A stretch of 64,000 nt of DNA from Zelopaecilomyces penicillatus. Lineage: Eukaryota > Ascomycota > Sordariomycetes > Hypocreales > Pseudodiploosporaceae. The notes under the pieces are model-generated. The model saw only the letters and a list, made by a program, of their open reading frames with translations, did no database searches and was not told the DNA's origin. Positions 1 to 10,597 of this stretch are shown one piece after another (the stretch's first letter is position 1; every line of letters begins with the position of its first letter). A program made the position numbers and the translations under genes. The stretch lies in the NCBI GenBank assembly GCA_005765155.1, contig VCCP01000008.1:806001-870000 (forward strand). Direction: 5' to 3'.

Positions 1-510
1 CTTTGACAGATTTCTTCTTATTTAAAGCCCCTTGTATGTACGTAAAACTAGGTATTCTAAATGCACGAGGTATCTAGTCCTATGTCCTTTTACCAAAACT
101 TGGTGCTATGGGACAGGTATGTGCATGGAGCTAGCACTGTACTAAGGGGCGGCTCATTATGAAATGACTTATGTCGAGACCAGTCTCGACTTGGACTATC
201 TGTGAAAAGCAAAAAGTGTATCTGAAACAGCAGTGCTCTACTTATAATAAGCATTGATTGCTCAATGACACGGCAACTTCTGCTATGTAACGCCTCGCAA
301 ATCTGTGCCACAGGCTAGTTCAGTAAAGTCTCCACGCTATCTCGTAGCACGGAATTTAGTGGCAGGCGTACAGCGCAAATGTCTTGCTTCTACAAAGAGG
401 CAATTACCCTTTGACGCTCACGATAACACCGCGGCCCATGTGACACGCTCTGCGATAACCTAAAACAGCCTGCCCAGCAGCCTCAAAAATAACTCCAAAA
501 ATGTTCTCTC

Positions 511-1128
511 TAAGCAGCTGAATACAGTGTAAAGAGGATTTGTGTTGCACTCTTTATTTCCAGACTCTTATACCAGAACTTGGTGCTAGGAGAGGGGGGT
601 AATAAGGACTCCGCTAAACTAGTCTTTTGAGTCAAATAGCAAAAGTTGCGGTGTTATTCAGCAATTCTTCTAATAATAAATTATACATCAATATAGATGC
701 TTTATCATGCTTTAAGGCAATTTATATAAGCCCTGTATAACAAGAACGTGAACCGTTTGGAAGATTTCGCACTCCACATTCAAGATATAGAAGTTGACAC
801 ATTCTATAGATAATGTACAGCCCTGCAAAATCGTGTTTGATTCGCCGCAGCAGCCGCATGACAGGAGGATGCGCTAAAGTGTCTTTAATAAATTTAATGA
901 CGCTTGCTGCTACATCTTTTTTTTTTTTCCTCTTCTTGGTAACCTTATATTGTAATTAAGAGTATTGCTAATTACAGTGACGCGAATCATTATTCAAAGT
1001 AACGAAGGTCTATACCACCCTAGATTCTGAACTAACCCCATACATCCATCTAATAGCACCAAGTTCCAGTATAAAGATATAGGAATAGATAGTGCAATAC
1101 AAATCCTCTTTATTATCCAGCTGCTTTA
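511..1128. repeat. Imperfect inverted repeat, arms 511-590 and 1051-1128
   Basis: The reverse complement of 1051-1128 matches 511-590. Both arms share AAGCAGCTG, then AAGAGGATTTGT, TTGCACT and AACTTGGTGCTA in the same order with small gaps. The roughly 460-bp interior contains no reading frame of note. The structure could be a MITE-like element or two head-to-head copies of a decayed repeat. I see no clear target-site duplication. Confidence 0.6.
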
Positions 1129-1528
1129 GAAGAGCTTTTGGGCAGGCCGTTATATAGGCTGCTAGGTGGGCTGTTATAAGGTTATTGAGAGGCTCTTGTG
1201 TAGGCTATTGGGCGGGCTGTTGGGTGGGTTGTTGTGAGGCTATTCCGAGGCTGCTGGGCAGGCTGTTGGTCAGGTTATTGTCAGGTTGAAAAAGTGAAGC
1301 TATTGCTAGCTTTAAGAGATTCTTTATAAAGCATCTTTATATAAGCAGTCTATTATGAATGCACTATTCATTCCTATGCCCCTATACCAAATTTTAGTGC
1401 TATGGGATGGGTGTGTGGAGCTAGCGCCGAACTACAGGCCGGTTAGGCACGGCTTGCCACGGCACAGATCTCCGGTCAACTACAAATAACGATTCGCGTC
1501 ACTGCAATTAGCAATGCTTGTAATTAAT
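951..1528. repeat. Second inverted repeat, arms 951-997 and 1483-1528
   Basis: The reverse complement of 1483-1528 matches 951-997 over a core of GCTAATTRCAGTGACGCGAATC. The two mismatches in the best-conserved part are both A/G transitions, as repeat-induced point mutation would leave. The arms interleave with the 511/1051 inverted repeat, so the block is nested or rearranged rather than one simple element. Confidence 0.55.
1139..1288 (+). repeat. Degenerate minisatellite, GGCTGTTGGGC-like unit
   Basis: About ten imperfect units of 10-14 bp occur here, each a variant of GGCTGTTGGGCA or GGTTATTG. The reverse complement of one unit is also seen at about 465-487, next to the left arm of the 511 inverted repeat. 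It is therefore part of the same repeat family rather than an isolated simple repeat. Confidence 0.5.
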
Positions 1529-2145
1529 TGCTCACATCCAGGAATTAACACTAAAATCTCACACTATTCCGTCCTGTCTGTCTCTATCCCGTACAGTGTC
1601 TGCGCCTTCTAGATCATTCTATGCCAATTAAATGTTTTTTTCGACCTTTGAATATCCCGTGTTTCGGTCAGCCCTTGCTTCTTTCCAACCCCTTATAATA
1701 ACTTAGCCGCCAAATTCTTCGGGTTTCAGAAGCTCAAGGTTCTGAGGTTGCATATCTGGGCAGCCTGGGCAGATCTTACCAATCGAACAAGGGCCTAGAT
1801 GTATATTATTACAATGTAGGGTCCGATTGGTCAGCGAACTCTAGTACCTCGAGGGGTTGTTACTAACGGGGTATATAAATGACTTGTTTCTGGGATGACT
1901 ATGCACTATTCGTAAGAGTTGAATATTATAATTGTAAAAGTTCTTATGCTGATTGACTATACCTTGGCTAGAGGGATAATTAGGCGGCTCAATCCAATAA
2001 TCTCCCATCTCCACAGGATTCAAAGGTGAAACCTACTGCCTGCCAAGCCGGGATTCGGGATCTGTCAATCGCGGGGGTTAACTTAACGAGATCTGAACAG
2101 GATGTGTGTCATTTTCTATGGTGGTGGGAGGTGGAGTGATGCAGT

Positions 2146-2240
2146 TGTTGCGGTTGTTTCGCCAAAAATGGCAAGATTGTACATGTAGTTAGTTACCTTC
2201 AACAACCCTTATTACAGCATACCTTAAGTTCAACCTGATA
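2146..2240 (+). repeat. Dispersed repeat, copy 1 (second copy at 6268)
   Basis: This segment aligns in the same orientation with 6268-6356. Both share TGCGRTTGT, then CCAAAA-TGRCAARATT, TACATGTA and ACCCTTATTACAGCAT. The mismatches are mostly transitions plus small indels. No coding sequence is associated with this copy. Confidence 0.6.
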
Positions 2241-4963
2241 TCGATGGGAGCCCCCTCTTGGGGTGCGTCTAACTATTCCTCGGTGTTCTATGTCTTAGAT
2301 GCTACTGTGTGAAGGAGCCCCACAGTACTCTGGTGCTTGCTAGGCATAGTACCAGAAGGGTAGCTTTTGAGACAGAACCGATGCCTCGCAGTGTTGTGTC
2401 TCGCGGTATTCGGGTTATCTAAAAGTGGGCATTTTGGCAATAGAAATGTGAACTCAATGCAGTCATCTTTTAAAGTTTAAGATTTAATAAAGCTATATCT
2501 CTTAATCGTAGTGTACAACAATCATCCAAGCAATGTATAGAGAACTATATAGTAGATCATACAATATTGCCTTATGGATTGTTTTTGTGCAATACACCTA
2601 AGGTTAGAAGAAAGATTGACTTACTACCTTGCGTTCCAACATTTGACAGCATATTGCATAGGAATCAATATAGCATTCCTTAATTTAGCAGCTATTATTG
2701 GAATTTATCATGGTATTAAACAGGACTTCTACGAAAGCTGCAGAAATCGCTCATACAGTGGGTTGAAGAGGTGATTTCTTTTTCCAGACTCTTTAGAGAT
2801 CAATCATCAAATTATCAAAATCCACCAAGCATTCCAAGTTTCGAATTGGACGTTAATAGTTGGATCAATATTAGGGAGGTATAATTAACTAAGATAGGTA
2901 GCTAGGACTAGCACAGCATACATTATATGCTGCCACGGCCTTGAAGATTGAACTTGAGCGCTGCAACCGCGGCCCACTCAAAGCCAGTCTTGGAACGGAT
3001 GCAGGTTCATTCCTCTCAACAACATGTTAATGTGGGCTGCGGGAAATGGAAAACGAAGAATGGCATGCCCCGCATTCCGTAAGCTTATCTGAGTTCTCGA
3101 CAACCCCTTTTCCTGGTTGTATTCGGACACCGGCCGCGTGGGAGCTAACGAGGAAGGTGATATCAAATCCGGTTATCTTTAGTATCTGAAAAGAATGAAG
3201 AATCATCACCAAGCTTTTCACTTCGGGTCTGTCTCAGTATCAAGTAGAGAGGCTTGGCCAATCTCGTCCCTGGCTAAGATATAATGAACGAACACAAGAA
3301 GCTCCACCGAGATCAACTTTGTGATACTCAGCATCCTCTCACGGATACAGCTCGGCTGCCAACCCTGGGGAGATCTCAAACCAATCAATCAAAGCTCCTG
3401 GCTGTCTATGTTTGAGCCAATGTGTCACTCAAACTTATGTAACTACTCAAGATCAGACAATTGACATGGAGCCCGCGGACCTCCAAGTGGCTATGGGTGC
3501 CTTGGGCGCCTGCCTGCCTGCCCAACTGCTCACAAGACCACCAGAAATGTCTCACACAGGCGGCAGGCTTGCCACTCACGCCGATGGAGTCCGACGAGCC
3601 GAGAGTTCACGTAATTAGTAGGAATTTGCTATGGATTGAATAAGGTTTAAGACACACGACTCGGCCGAAACTAACCTTTTCGAAGACCTGTAACAAGCGC
3701 AGTATTCAACCCTCAAGAGGACAAACATAATTCCTGCAGAAATCAGAGGTTCAAACATACCAACGACAATAGCTTCCAAAGTGAGCTGGTTGAGTACTCT
3801 ATATCCAAGCCTGAAAGATCAGATCAAACATCTCCGGTCTTCCTCGATATGCCCGATATGCAAGGGTTAATACATAAGCAACATGTCCCAAAGGATAAAG
3901 GTATGTTTAATTGGCACGGGCGGTTCTTGAAGGTGCAGATGCTGCAAGGAGGAGAGATGTGACTGAATATCGCAGGATATGCATTCCGGCTCTTCGCTCC
4001 GGCCATTTGCCGTCGCCGATGATCCCAGAAGCGAATGATGATGCAGTGGCAAAGGTATCTTGTGTGGTAACAGCACAGCGAGCATGATCATCTGCAGTAG
4101 ACACAATCAATCACATCACCCTTCAGGCTCCCCACCTATCAAAAATACTCTACTCTGCAATGTGAGTTTCAGCGCATTTGTCATAAGTAACTATTAAGTT
4201 TTTCGATATGCGTGACCCATCGATATCACATATACGGCAAAAGACTATGGCGAATTAGACGCACGAGGCGTATTGGGTTCACGTATTCCCGAATACCGAA
4301 ATGCCATGGCAAATGAAACACCCCTCATCCTCCTACTTTTCATCCACGGTTCCCTTTGTCAGAATACAGCTGGGGAAAAAAGGACTGTACATTTGCGTCA
4401 CCTTTACATGCTGTTGGCATTCACCCTACCAGGTATCACTTGCAAACTGTGTCATTGCGTTTACAAAACAAGAAAACATTATAATGCTTCTGCTTGTCAT
4501 GGCAGCCCCCTAGAGCTCACACCTCACCAATAATACTCCATGGGGCAATGCATCACATACCTCTGGCAACAGCATCTGCAGCAAAACATGAACATGAAGG
4601 TAGTCCTTCTTTTGAGCGTGGATTGGTGCGATATTTAGGTGAGCGGGGATCTAAGACACGGTATCGCGGGAGTACCCGAGTGTTGCCGGCCGTTGGCTTC
4701 CGGCTCGTCAAATCCTCCCTTCCCCATCCTCCTGAGCTGGCAATGTGAGGGGCGATGCAGATGGTCTCGGAAAGCTCCCAGATTCGCATATATGAAGATG
4801 GTATTCCTCTTGAAGGGAACATGGCTTTTCTTTACCAGACACGGAGGAGTCCTGCGTCTCTAAAGCCACCTAGCTAGTCAGTCTCCCTCAGCCACAATCC
4901 TACACATCAAACAAAACACACTTAATACCCAACCACCTAGATCTTCATATTTGCACTATCAAT

Positions 4964-6229
4964 ATGCCCTCTGTTCTTTCAACCGCTCACCAATTTGAGA
5001 TTGGATTTCAGCTACCTCCACATGCTGCTGTTTCTGACAAAGTCCAGCCATGGAGCACACCTAGCTTTCCACTCCCAATTCAGGAGCCAGAAAACTTCAA
5101 TCCTGTTATGCTCTTGCTCATCGGTTACCTTCAAAAGCTGCAGCCTCGCGCTCTGGACGTGGCGGTTGCGGCAGCTGTCAACAAACTCCCCTACTTTATG
5201 GAAAAGATAAACGTCAGGGATGGCCGTAGCTTTCTCATCTTCGCCAACAATTTGCTCAAGTGGATCCCTCATGAGAACTACGAGGCCAGGGACATCTACG
5301 AGATTCTTTGCGGATTTTACTTCGTCATGAATCAGTCTCCTTTGAAGGACCTTCAAACCTCCATCCATCCCGATCAGGTTGGTCTGCCCCTCAGCTGGCT
5401 TTCTTCATGGATCGTCGTCTATGCTCAGCTCATCGGTCTCTTCATGGACTCGACAGCCTCTCTCACCGAAGAGTCCCTCCAGACTTTCATTGACTCACCC
5501 CCTTACAGGGTTGAGGAGGCAGTGGTCCCTCCAGGTGGTTGGAGAACCTTTAACGAATTCTTCGCGCGACAGCTCAAAGAAGGCAAGCGGCCTATTGCCA
5601 GCCCCAATGACGACAAGGTCATCGTCTATCCAGCCGACTGCACCTATGACAACTCACTTGAGGACCACAGCATTGTCAGCATCGCTGCTGGGGGCGTCGT
5701 TGACATCAAGGGTCTCCCCTGGACCATTGGATCACTGCTCCAAGGATCGGACTACGCCCATGATTTTGAGGGTGGCATCTGGATGCACGCTTTTCTCAAC
5801 ACCTACAACTACCATCGCCAACATGCTCCCGTCTCTGGCAGGGTCATTGAGGCCAGAAATATTCAGGGAGCAGCGTACCTCGAGGTCACCAGCGAGGCCA
5901 AGCCTAGCCGTTTCATGAATCGCCTTGAGGCTCCAGACAATCCTGGTTATCAGTTCCTCCAGAGTCGTGGCTGCATCATTATTGAGAACCCCGTGCTCGG
6001 CAAGGTTGCCATGCTCCCCATTGGTATGTGCCAGGTTTCTTCAGTCAGATTAATTGTCAAGCCTGGCGATGAAGTGAAAAAGGGTCAGGAGATTGCCTAC
6101 TTCCAGTTTGGAGGATCTGATGTTATCTGTGTCTTCCAGGCCAAGGCCGGCCTAACGGCGCAGGACTTCGTCCCTTCACCTCCTGGCACACACTCTGAGG
6201 TAAATAGTGTGCTTGCAGTTGCTCCATAA
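4964..6229 (+). CDS. Phosphatidylserine decarboxylase-like pyruvoyl enzyme
   Basis: Intronless, 421 residues. By family it should be a pyruvoyl-dependent decarboxylase of a small amine or amino-acid substrate. Residues 1 to about 175 resemble the N-terminal region found in fungal secondary-metabolism members, and the PSD fold follows. Visible family marks are FNEFFARQL (196-204) with KRPI shortly after; D225 in YPADC at the catalytic-Asp position; H287 in YHRQHAPVSG; and the self-cleavage motif FGGSD with S385 as predicted pyruvoyl precursor. Classical phospholipid enzymes carry LGST there, so GGSD is atypical. There is no transmembrane anchor or mitochondrial-type leader. The layout is closer to soluble PSD-like enzymes such as the tryptophan decarboxylase PsiD than to Psd1/Psd2. 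The ATG at 4964 gives full length and sits in an A-rich context (TATCAATATG). It has no co-oriented neighbour, so the substrate is unknown. Confidence 0.9.
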   Translation: MPSVLSTAHQFEIGFQLPPHAAVSDKVQPWSTPSFPLPIQEPENFNPVMLLLIGYLQKLQPRALDVAVAAAVNKLPYFMEKINVRDGRSFLIFANNLLKWIPHENYEARDIYEILCGFYFVMNQSPLKDLQTSIHPDQVGLPLSWLSSWIVVYAQLIGLFMDSTASLTEESLQTFIDSPPYRVEEAVVPPGGWRTFNEFFARQLKEGKRPIASPNDDKVIVYPADCTYDNSLEDHSIVSIAAGGVVDIKGLPWTIGSLLQGSDYAHDFEGGIWMHAFLNTYNYHRQHAPVSGRVIEARNIQGAAYLEVTSEAKPSRFMNRLEAPDNPGYQFLQSRGCIIIENPVLGKVAMLPIGMCQVSSVRLIVKPGDEVKKGQEIAYFQFGGSDVICVFQAKAGLTAQDFVPSPPGTHSEVNSVLAVAP

Positions 6230-9200
6230 GCGGTGCTGATGCTCTATGAGATGGATAAACATGATCACTGTGCGATTGTCGCACCAAAATGACAAAATTC
6301 TACATGTATTTAATTAATTTGGATGACCCTTATTACAGCATTTATTTAAATTTGACATCTTTATAATTGAGTTCCTTGTGATATTCGTCTCTGTAGGTAA
6401 TTATCTGCAGAATCACCCAGCCCTCCAAACAAACAACAAAATATCATTCTGAACAGGTACGTAGGTAGATAGTTATGCACAGCAATCCACGCCAAAATCT
6501 CATGGCAGACACTGCGCAAAAAGCAATATGGCACAAAGTCATGGTTTTGCCGGTTGGAGAAAGGAAGTCTGAACATGGCTGGCAGGACTAGGTAGCCAGC
6601 AAGAAGCAGAGAAATACATTAATACAGTAATTACAGCTAAAACAGGATGGACACTTTTATCCCTACTTGTTTCCCGCGGCTAAATAAGGTAGGAAACAAT
6701 CACGGGTTACGATATACCGGTAGATGGGTAAATCTACCTGGCCCAAGCACCCCAGCTGTGTTCATCACTACGCTAATTTATGCTGACATCAAGGCATTAT
6801 TATACCGTTCATAACTATGCCCCTCCACTTATTGATGATGGTGGAGTGTCTTGAAGCTGGGGTATTGCATATACCCCTGTAGAGGCGAATACGAAAGAAG
6901 GTACAGATGGAACTGCAAAACTCATTCAAAGATTCTTACCGCCGCATCTTTGTTTCCTCCTTTCAACTTTGGCAGTCTCAGTCTGTTAGAGCCAGCCATT
7001 GGAAGCCGCATTTCACCCTGCAGCCACATCTCTTTTCTTTCCAGCACCTACGCATTCAGAATCTATCCATGCTAGTAAAACATCCAATTGGACATATTTC
7101 CTATCGGTCAGCGTTTGCTTGCATCCAGTTATTTACACCAGCCTGGTTGCTGGCTTTATCGGAGTCGGCAACATCAAAGCCTTGACGCTGCTAATCTGAT
7201 ACTTTGTACTGAGTACTGAGATATACTACGTAGTACTCTATCATAATTATGCTCAAGCAGCCAGGTCTTGCTATTTGCAATTGCAAAAGGTCTATGAGTG
7301 GTCCGGTTTTGGCCGGTCCCGTGTCTTATGCCTGCTGGATGCAGGCCAGACCTACAACTATACTACGTAGGACAAACCGGTGACGATCGGATCGAGTCTT
7401 ACCTAGTTACCTGGACTTTTACCTACCCTTTTGAGACACTTTTCATGAGAAAGTGGGCCAGCGGGTATTTAAGACACCTATCACCTTCTCGGATGTCCCC
7501 AGGCTCTGTGTCGATAGTCTGACCTTGGGCGGTTATACGAGCCTAGGTGATATACTGAATTGGCCTCTGGCCAGCCAGGTTAACTTGGCTTCTCCAGTCC
7601 CTATTAAATGGCTTGGCTGATAAAAGACTGGCCATTGAGCCGGCAAGGCCTTCGGCTGGGTTGATCGATGGGTTTCGCATGTGGTAGGAGGATACACATC
7701 ATGGAATTGATCTAGCTCTTGCGCCTCCCGCTCACATATTTTAGTTATTAGGTGGAAAACAGGCCAAGTGTCTCAACTTGGCAGGGGGTGGCGCTTACTT
7801 CCAGCACAATGGAGCCTCATGGCGCTTTGATATGCCGCCCGTCACTGCATTGCGTAACGCACTAGGACTTGATACTGTAAGGTCAATCCAACAAATGGAG
7901 ATCATGGTGACGTTTTACGCATTGTGCTCTCTGCCGCCAATGACCATGATTGCCTTTCGTCTTTCCTCTTACGTCACAGCTGTATGTTGTAGTGAGGCGT
8001 TCTCATGAGACAGAGTACTACTACTACGTGTTAGATACATAGCATTGCTCATTTATTTGTAGTGTAGCACCAAAAGCAAAAAGCAACATGGTTTGGCTTG
8101 AAACTTCGCCAACTGGAAGTCCAGCTCATATCTCTCTGCGCATTGCTCTGCATGGCCTAGATTTTCTGTGCAATAAATTCAAGTCAAAACCAATGCTGGT
8201 GATATCTGATCTACGCCATATAAAGAATCGACCACCGTTCAGTGGCTAGCTGAGTGCTTATAGGCATCTTAATGCGGACAAGTGACATCGACACCTTCCA
8301 ACCTGCAAGAACATCAGCGCGGCCAAGTACTGTTTACATGCCAAAAGAAAAGAAAAGTGCTACTGAGTTGCCGAGACATGATCAATGCATTGAATGGTGG
8401 CCGACGGGCCGCGTTGTGATTCCTGTCCGTGTGTAAAACAAAAACATCCACGGAATCTGCATCTGCATCCAAGGACGAGTAGTGTCCAGCCACGTCCTTC
8501 CAAGCCCCATACAGAGGCGGAATAACATAATCAAAAGACCTACGAAATGCAAAGTCACGGGTTCTGCTGGACCTGAAGTTGACAGACTACAGCAATGCAG
8601 TAGAATAAGATTAACGCCTGTTGAGAGAAACCTCTATCTGCAATACTATTTAAGACATTGATATCATTTTTGCCTAAACATACATTATGATAATTTTTCT
8701 TTTCACAAATGGTTCATAATGCAATCAGCAACTATTCCCAACACATATTTTACCCGCCTACTTCAGTTGTATTGGGCCTTTGTATGTGGGGTGTCTTAAA
8801 ACATGCTTGCCGATGACGACTGCTTCCTGTGGGTCAGAGCCTCGCTACTCATCCCAATCCCGTTGTCGCTATGTGATATCTAGAGGGAATATCCTACGTA
8901 ACCTTTCTACGTCAATGTTGAATGAAATTCTCTCAAACAAGTTTGCAACAAACAGAGCCTTCGTGATAGTAGCATGCCTCTATTCATCGAAATATCATGA
9001 GATCACGAATTGCTTCACACTCATTTTCTCACGGCAACTACGTGTTGTATTGATGGTGGCGCTCTGGGGTTGGTATTCTGAGCTCGGACAACAACGCGAG
9101 AACAGAATGTCTAACATTTATTGCCTACTTCGGCTCAAGACTCGCATTTGTCTCTCTTGGTGGCTCCGCGGATGTTGCTACCCCAGGAGTGGAAACTGTG

Positions 9201-9391
9201 TGCAAATCAATGGTGTAGCTCAATGCATCGTACGCTGGGGTATTGTTTTTCTCTTGGCAGAAAATCAAGGCTCAAAGGCAAGATTTTGAGAATAACCAAG
9301 TATAAGAAGACGACGTTTGCCTTCAACTCTGGGTCAGACATCAACCCTCATCCACACATTCTTCCACATCACTTTTTGAACTACCTCCAAC
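6230..9391. other. 3.2-kb intergenic stretch, no gene recognised
   Basis: It starts with the decarboxylase 3' flank and the dispersed repeat at 6268-6356. The longest frames (8780-9289 and 9121-9564) show no domain, signal peptide or splice pattern and overlap each other in different frames. A small palindromic cluster with TACTACGTAGTA lies at about 7223-7236. The last few hundred bases before 9392 should carry the promoter of the PAN-like gene. Confidence 0.5.
6268..6356 (+). repeat. Dispersed repeat, copy 2, just after the decarboxylase stop
   Basis: It matches 2146-2240 in the same orientation. It begins about 40 bases after the stop codon at 6229, so it probably overlaps the 3' UTR or terminator region. 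This copy has A/T at several places where the first has C/G. Confidence 0.6.
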
Positions 9392-10294
9392 ATGAGATAC
9401 TCTACCCTTATTCGGCCTCGCTGTCCTGGCCCACGCACAAAGTGAGGAACGACAGGACTACGCTGTCATTTGCAGAGCTGATCCTCCCAAAACATCAAAG
9501 AACTTTGAAGATGGTTATGAAATTGAGTATACATGCGACAGCGCAGGCAACTCTGAGTCTTTGATTGGTAAGGGCGATACCAAAACGAAAACCTCTTACG
9601 AGTGTGCTCTTCTCTGCAAGTCCACCAAGGGTTGCAAGGCCAGTGACTGGTTTTACAACACTCGTGTTTGTAACTTGTACAGCACCGACGATGTTGGTGA
9701 TGCTGTTACAGGTTCCGTCTTCAAAAGAAGGGTTACGCCTAAGGTACCCGAGGAGGATGACAAGGCCGATGACACCAAAGAGACGGGCAAAAAGTGCAAC
9801 AAGGATCTTCAGGATTGTCTAGCGGAGAAGGATGATGTACAAGAGGAGCTCGATGTTTGCAAAAAGGCCGCGGAGAAGACCAGGAGAAGTGCGCCAAGAA
9901 GGAAAAGGATCTTGAGAATCAGTTGGCCACCTGCAAGAAGGAGGTCGAAGCCAACAAACTCGACCCTGTGTGGGTGCGTCGCAAGGCCGCCATGGAAGTC
10001 TGCGGTTATGGAGGCCGGAAGACAATTCCAGCTGGGAAATACACCTACACCGCACATTGCCAAAGACATGTCTCCGTTGAGGCCAAGCTCTACCACCCAG
10101 CGCATCTCAGCGTCGACGACTGTCTCGCAGAATGCTCCAAGGACCCCAAATGTAAGTCGATCTACTATGTCATCATGAATGACGCCCACTGCAAGTTCAT
10201 GGGAACTGTTGCGGACTCCGTGGCCAAGGTGGACGCAGAGAGCAAATGCCCCAAGGGTCCCATGATTGACTTCGTACCCTCCCCTCGAAAGTAA
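9392..10294 (+). pseudogene. Secreted Cys-rich PAN/Apple-like protein, frame broken twice
   Basis: The coding content runs through three frames. Starting at ATG 9392 the product begins MRYSTL but stops after 17 codons. Ignoring one extra A at about 9410 gives a convincing signal peptide ending LAVLAHAQS, and the frame stays open to about 9880. One missing base (or two extra) there moves coding to the frame that ends at TAA 10294. The encoded content would be about 300 residues: signal peptide; a first Cys cluster with ECALLCKSTKGCKASDW; a charged coiled-coil-like middle with spaced Cys; and a second cluster with DDCLAECSKDPKCKSIYY. Both clusters have the C-x3-C-x5-C-x11/12-C spacing seen in PAN/Apple-like modules. 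The product would be extracellular, with adhesion or carbohydrate binding as the guess from family. Either this is a recent pseudogene or the sequence has two single-base errors; intact codon use on both sides favours a recent event or an error. Confidence 0.65.
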
Positions 10295-10597
10295 ACTGTC
10301 GGATTATTGATAGGGGGTGATGCTTGCAGACGGAGTACAATGTACTTGCTGGAAGTAAGGAAAGCATATGATGATGATGATGATGTTCTATTAACGACCT
10401 ATGGCGTAGTGGCCAAAATTCAGTAGGGAAGGATATGTAGTGTGACTCTTAGCTTCTATAGGGGATATAGATGTCAATACCAACATTCCTATGGAGAGGC
10501 TGATCAGCATGAACTACCATTACTATGTATACAGCAATAGGCTATAGCATCCTCTAGCAATGATACATCTCCATCCTCATACTTTTCCATCCAAAGC
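10295..10597. other. Short convergent intergenic region
   Basis: About 300 bases lie between the convergent PAN-like gene and the unknown protein gene. It contains a short ATG/TGA triplet repeat (ATGATGATGATGATG, about 10370-10384) and probably both 3' ends. Nothing else was recognised. Confidence 0.5.

Larger units (their letters stand above)
84..1428 (+). repeat. Direct repeat pair (84-133 and 1379-1425) bounding the repeat block
   Basis: Both copies share a core reading TACCAAA, then TTGGTGCTATGGGA or TTAGTGCTATGGGA, followed by a G/T-rich stretch and GGAGCTAGC. Most mismatches in the core are transitions (ACTTGG against TTTTAG). A shorter relative of the same core lies near 571-588, and another in reverse orientation near 1053-1070. 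The four sites look like decayed ends of one repeat family, though no coding capacity or target duplication is visible. Confidence 0.55.
1..4963. other. AT-rich gene-poor stretch with degenerate repeats
   Basis: No reading frame here exceeds about 90 codons, none has a recognisable motif, and no exon chain with matching splice sites and phases could be built. The first 1.5 kb is visibly AT-rich and holds inverted and direct repeats, listed separately. From about 2.9 kb the base composition becomes more balanced. The last few hundred bases before 4964 should hold the promoter of the decarboxylase-like gene; I could not identify a specific element. No tRNA- or rRNA-like sequence was noticed. 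Confidence 0.6.

Noticed and set aside
2574..2774. 66-codon hydrophobic frame
   Set aside because: AT-rich composition and no partner exon; length is compatible with chance.
5012..5918. Frames of 118 and 179 codons inside the decarboxylase gene
   Set aside because: Shadow frames of a gene with clear family motifs in the main frame.
8780..9564. Overlapping plus-strand frames of 169 and 147 codons
   Set aside because: No domain, signal peptide or splice signals; the two overlap in different frames, and the second leads only by chance into the PAN-like region.
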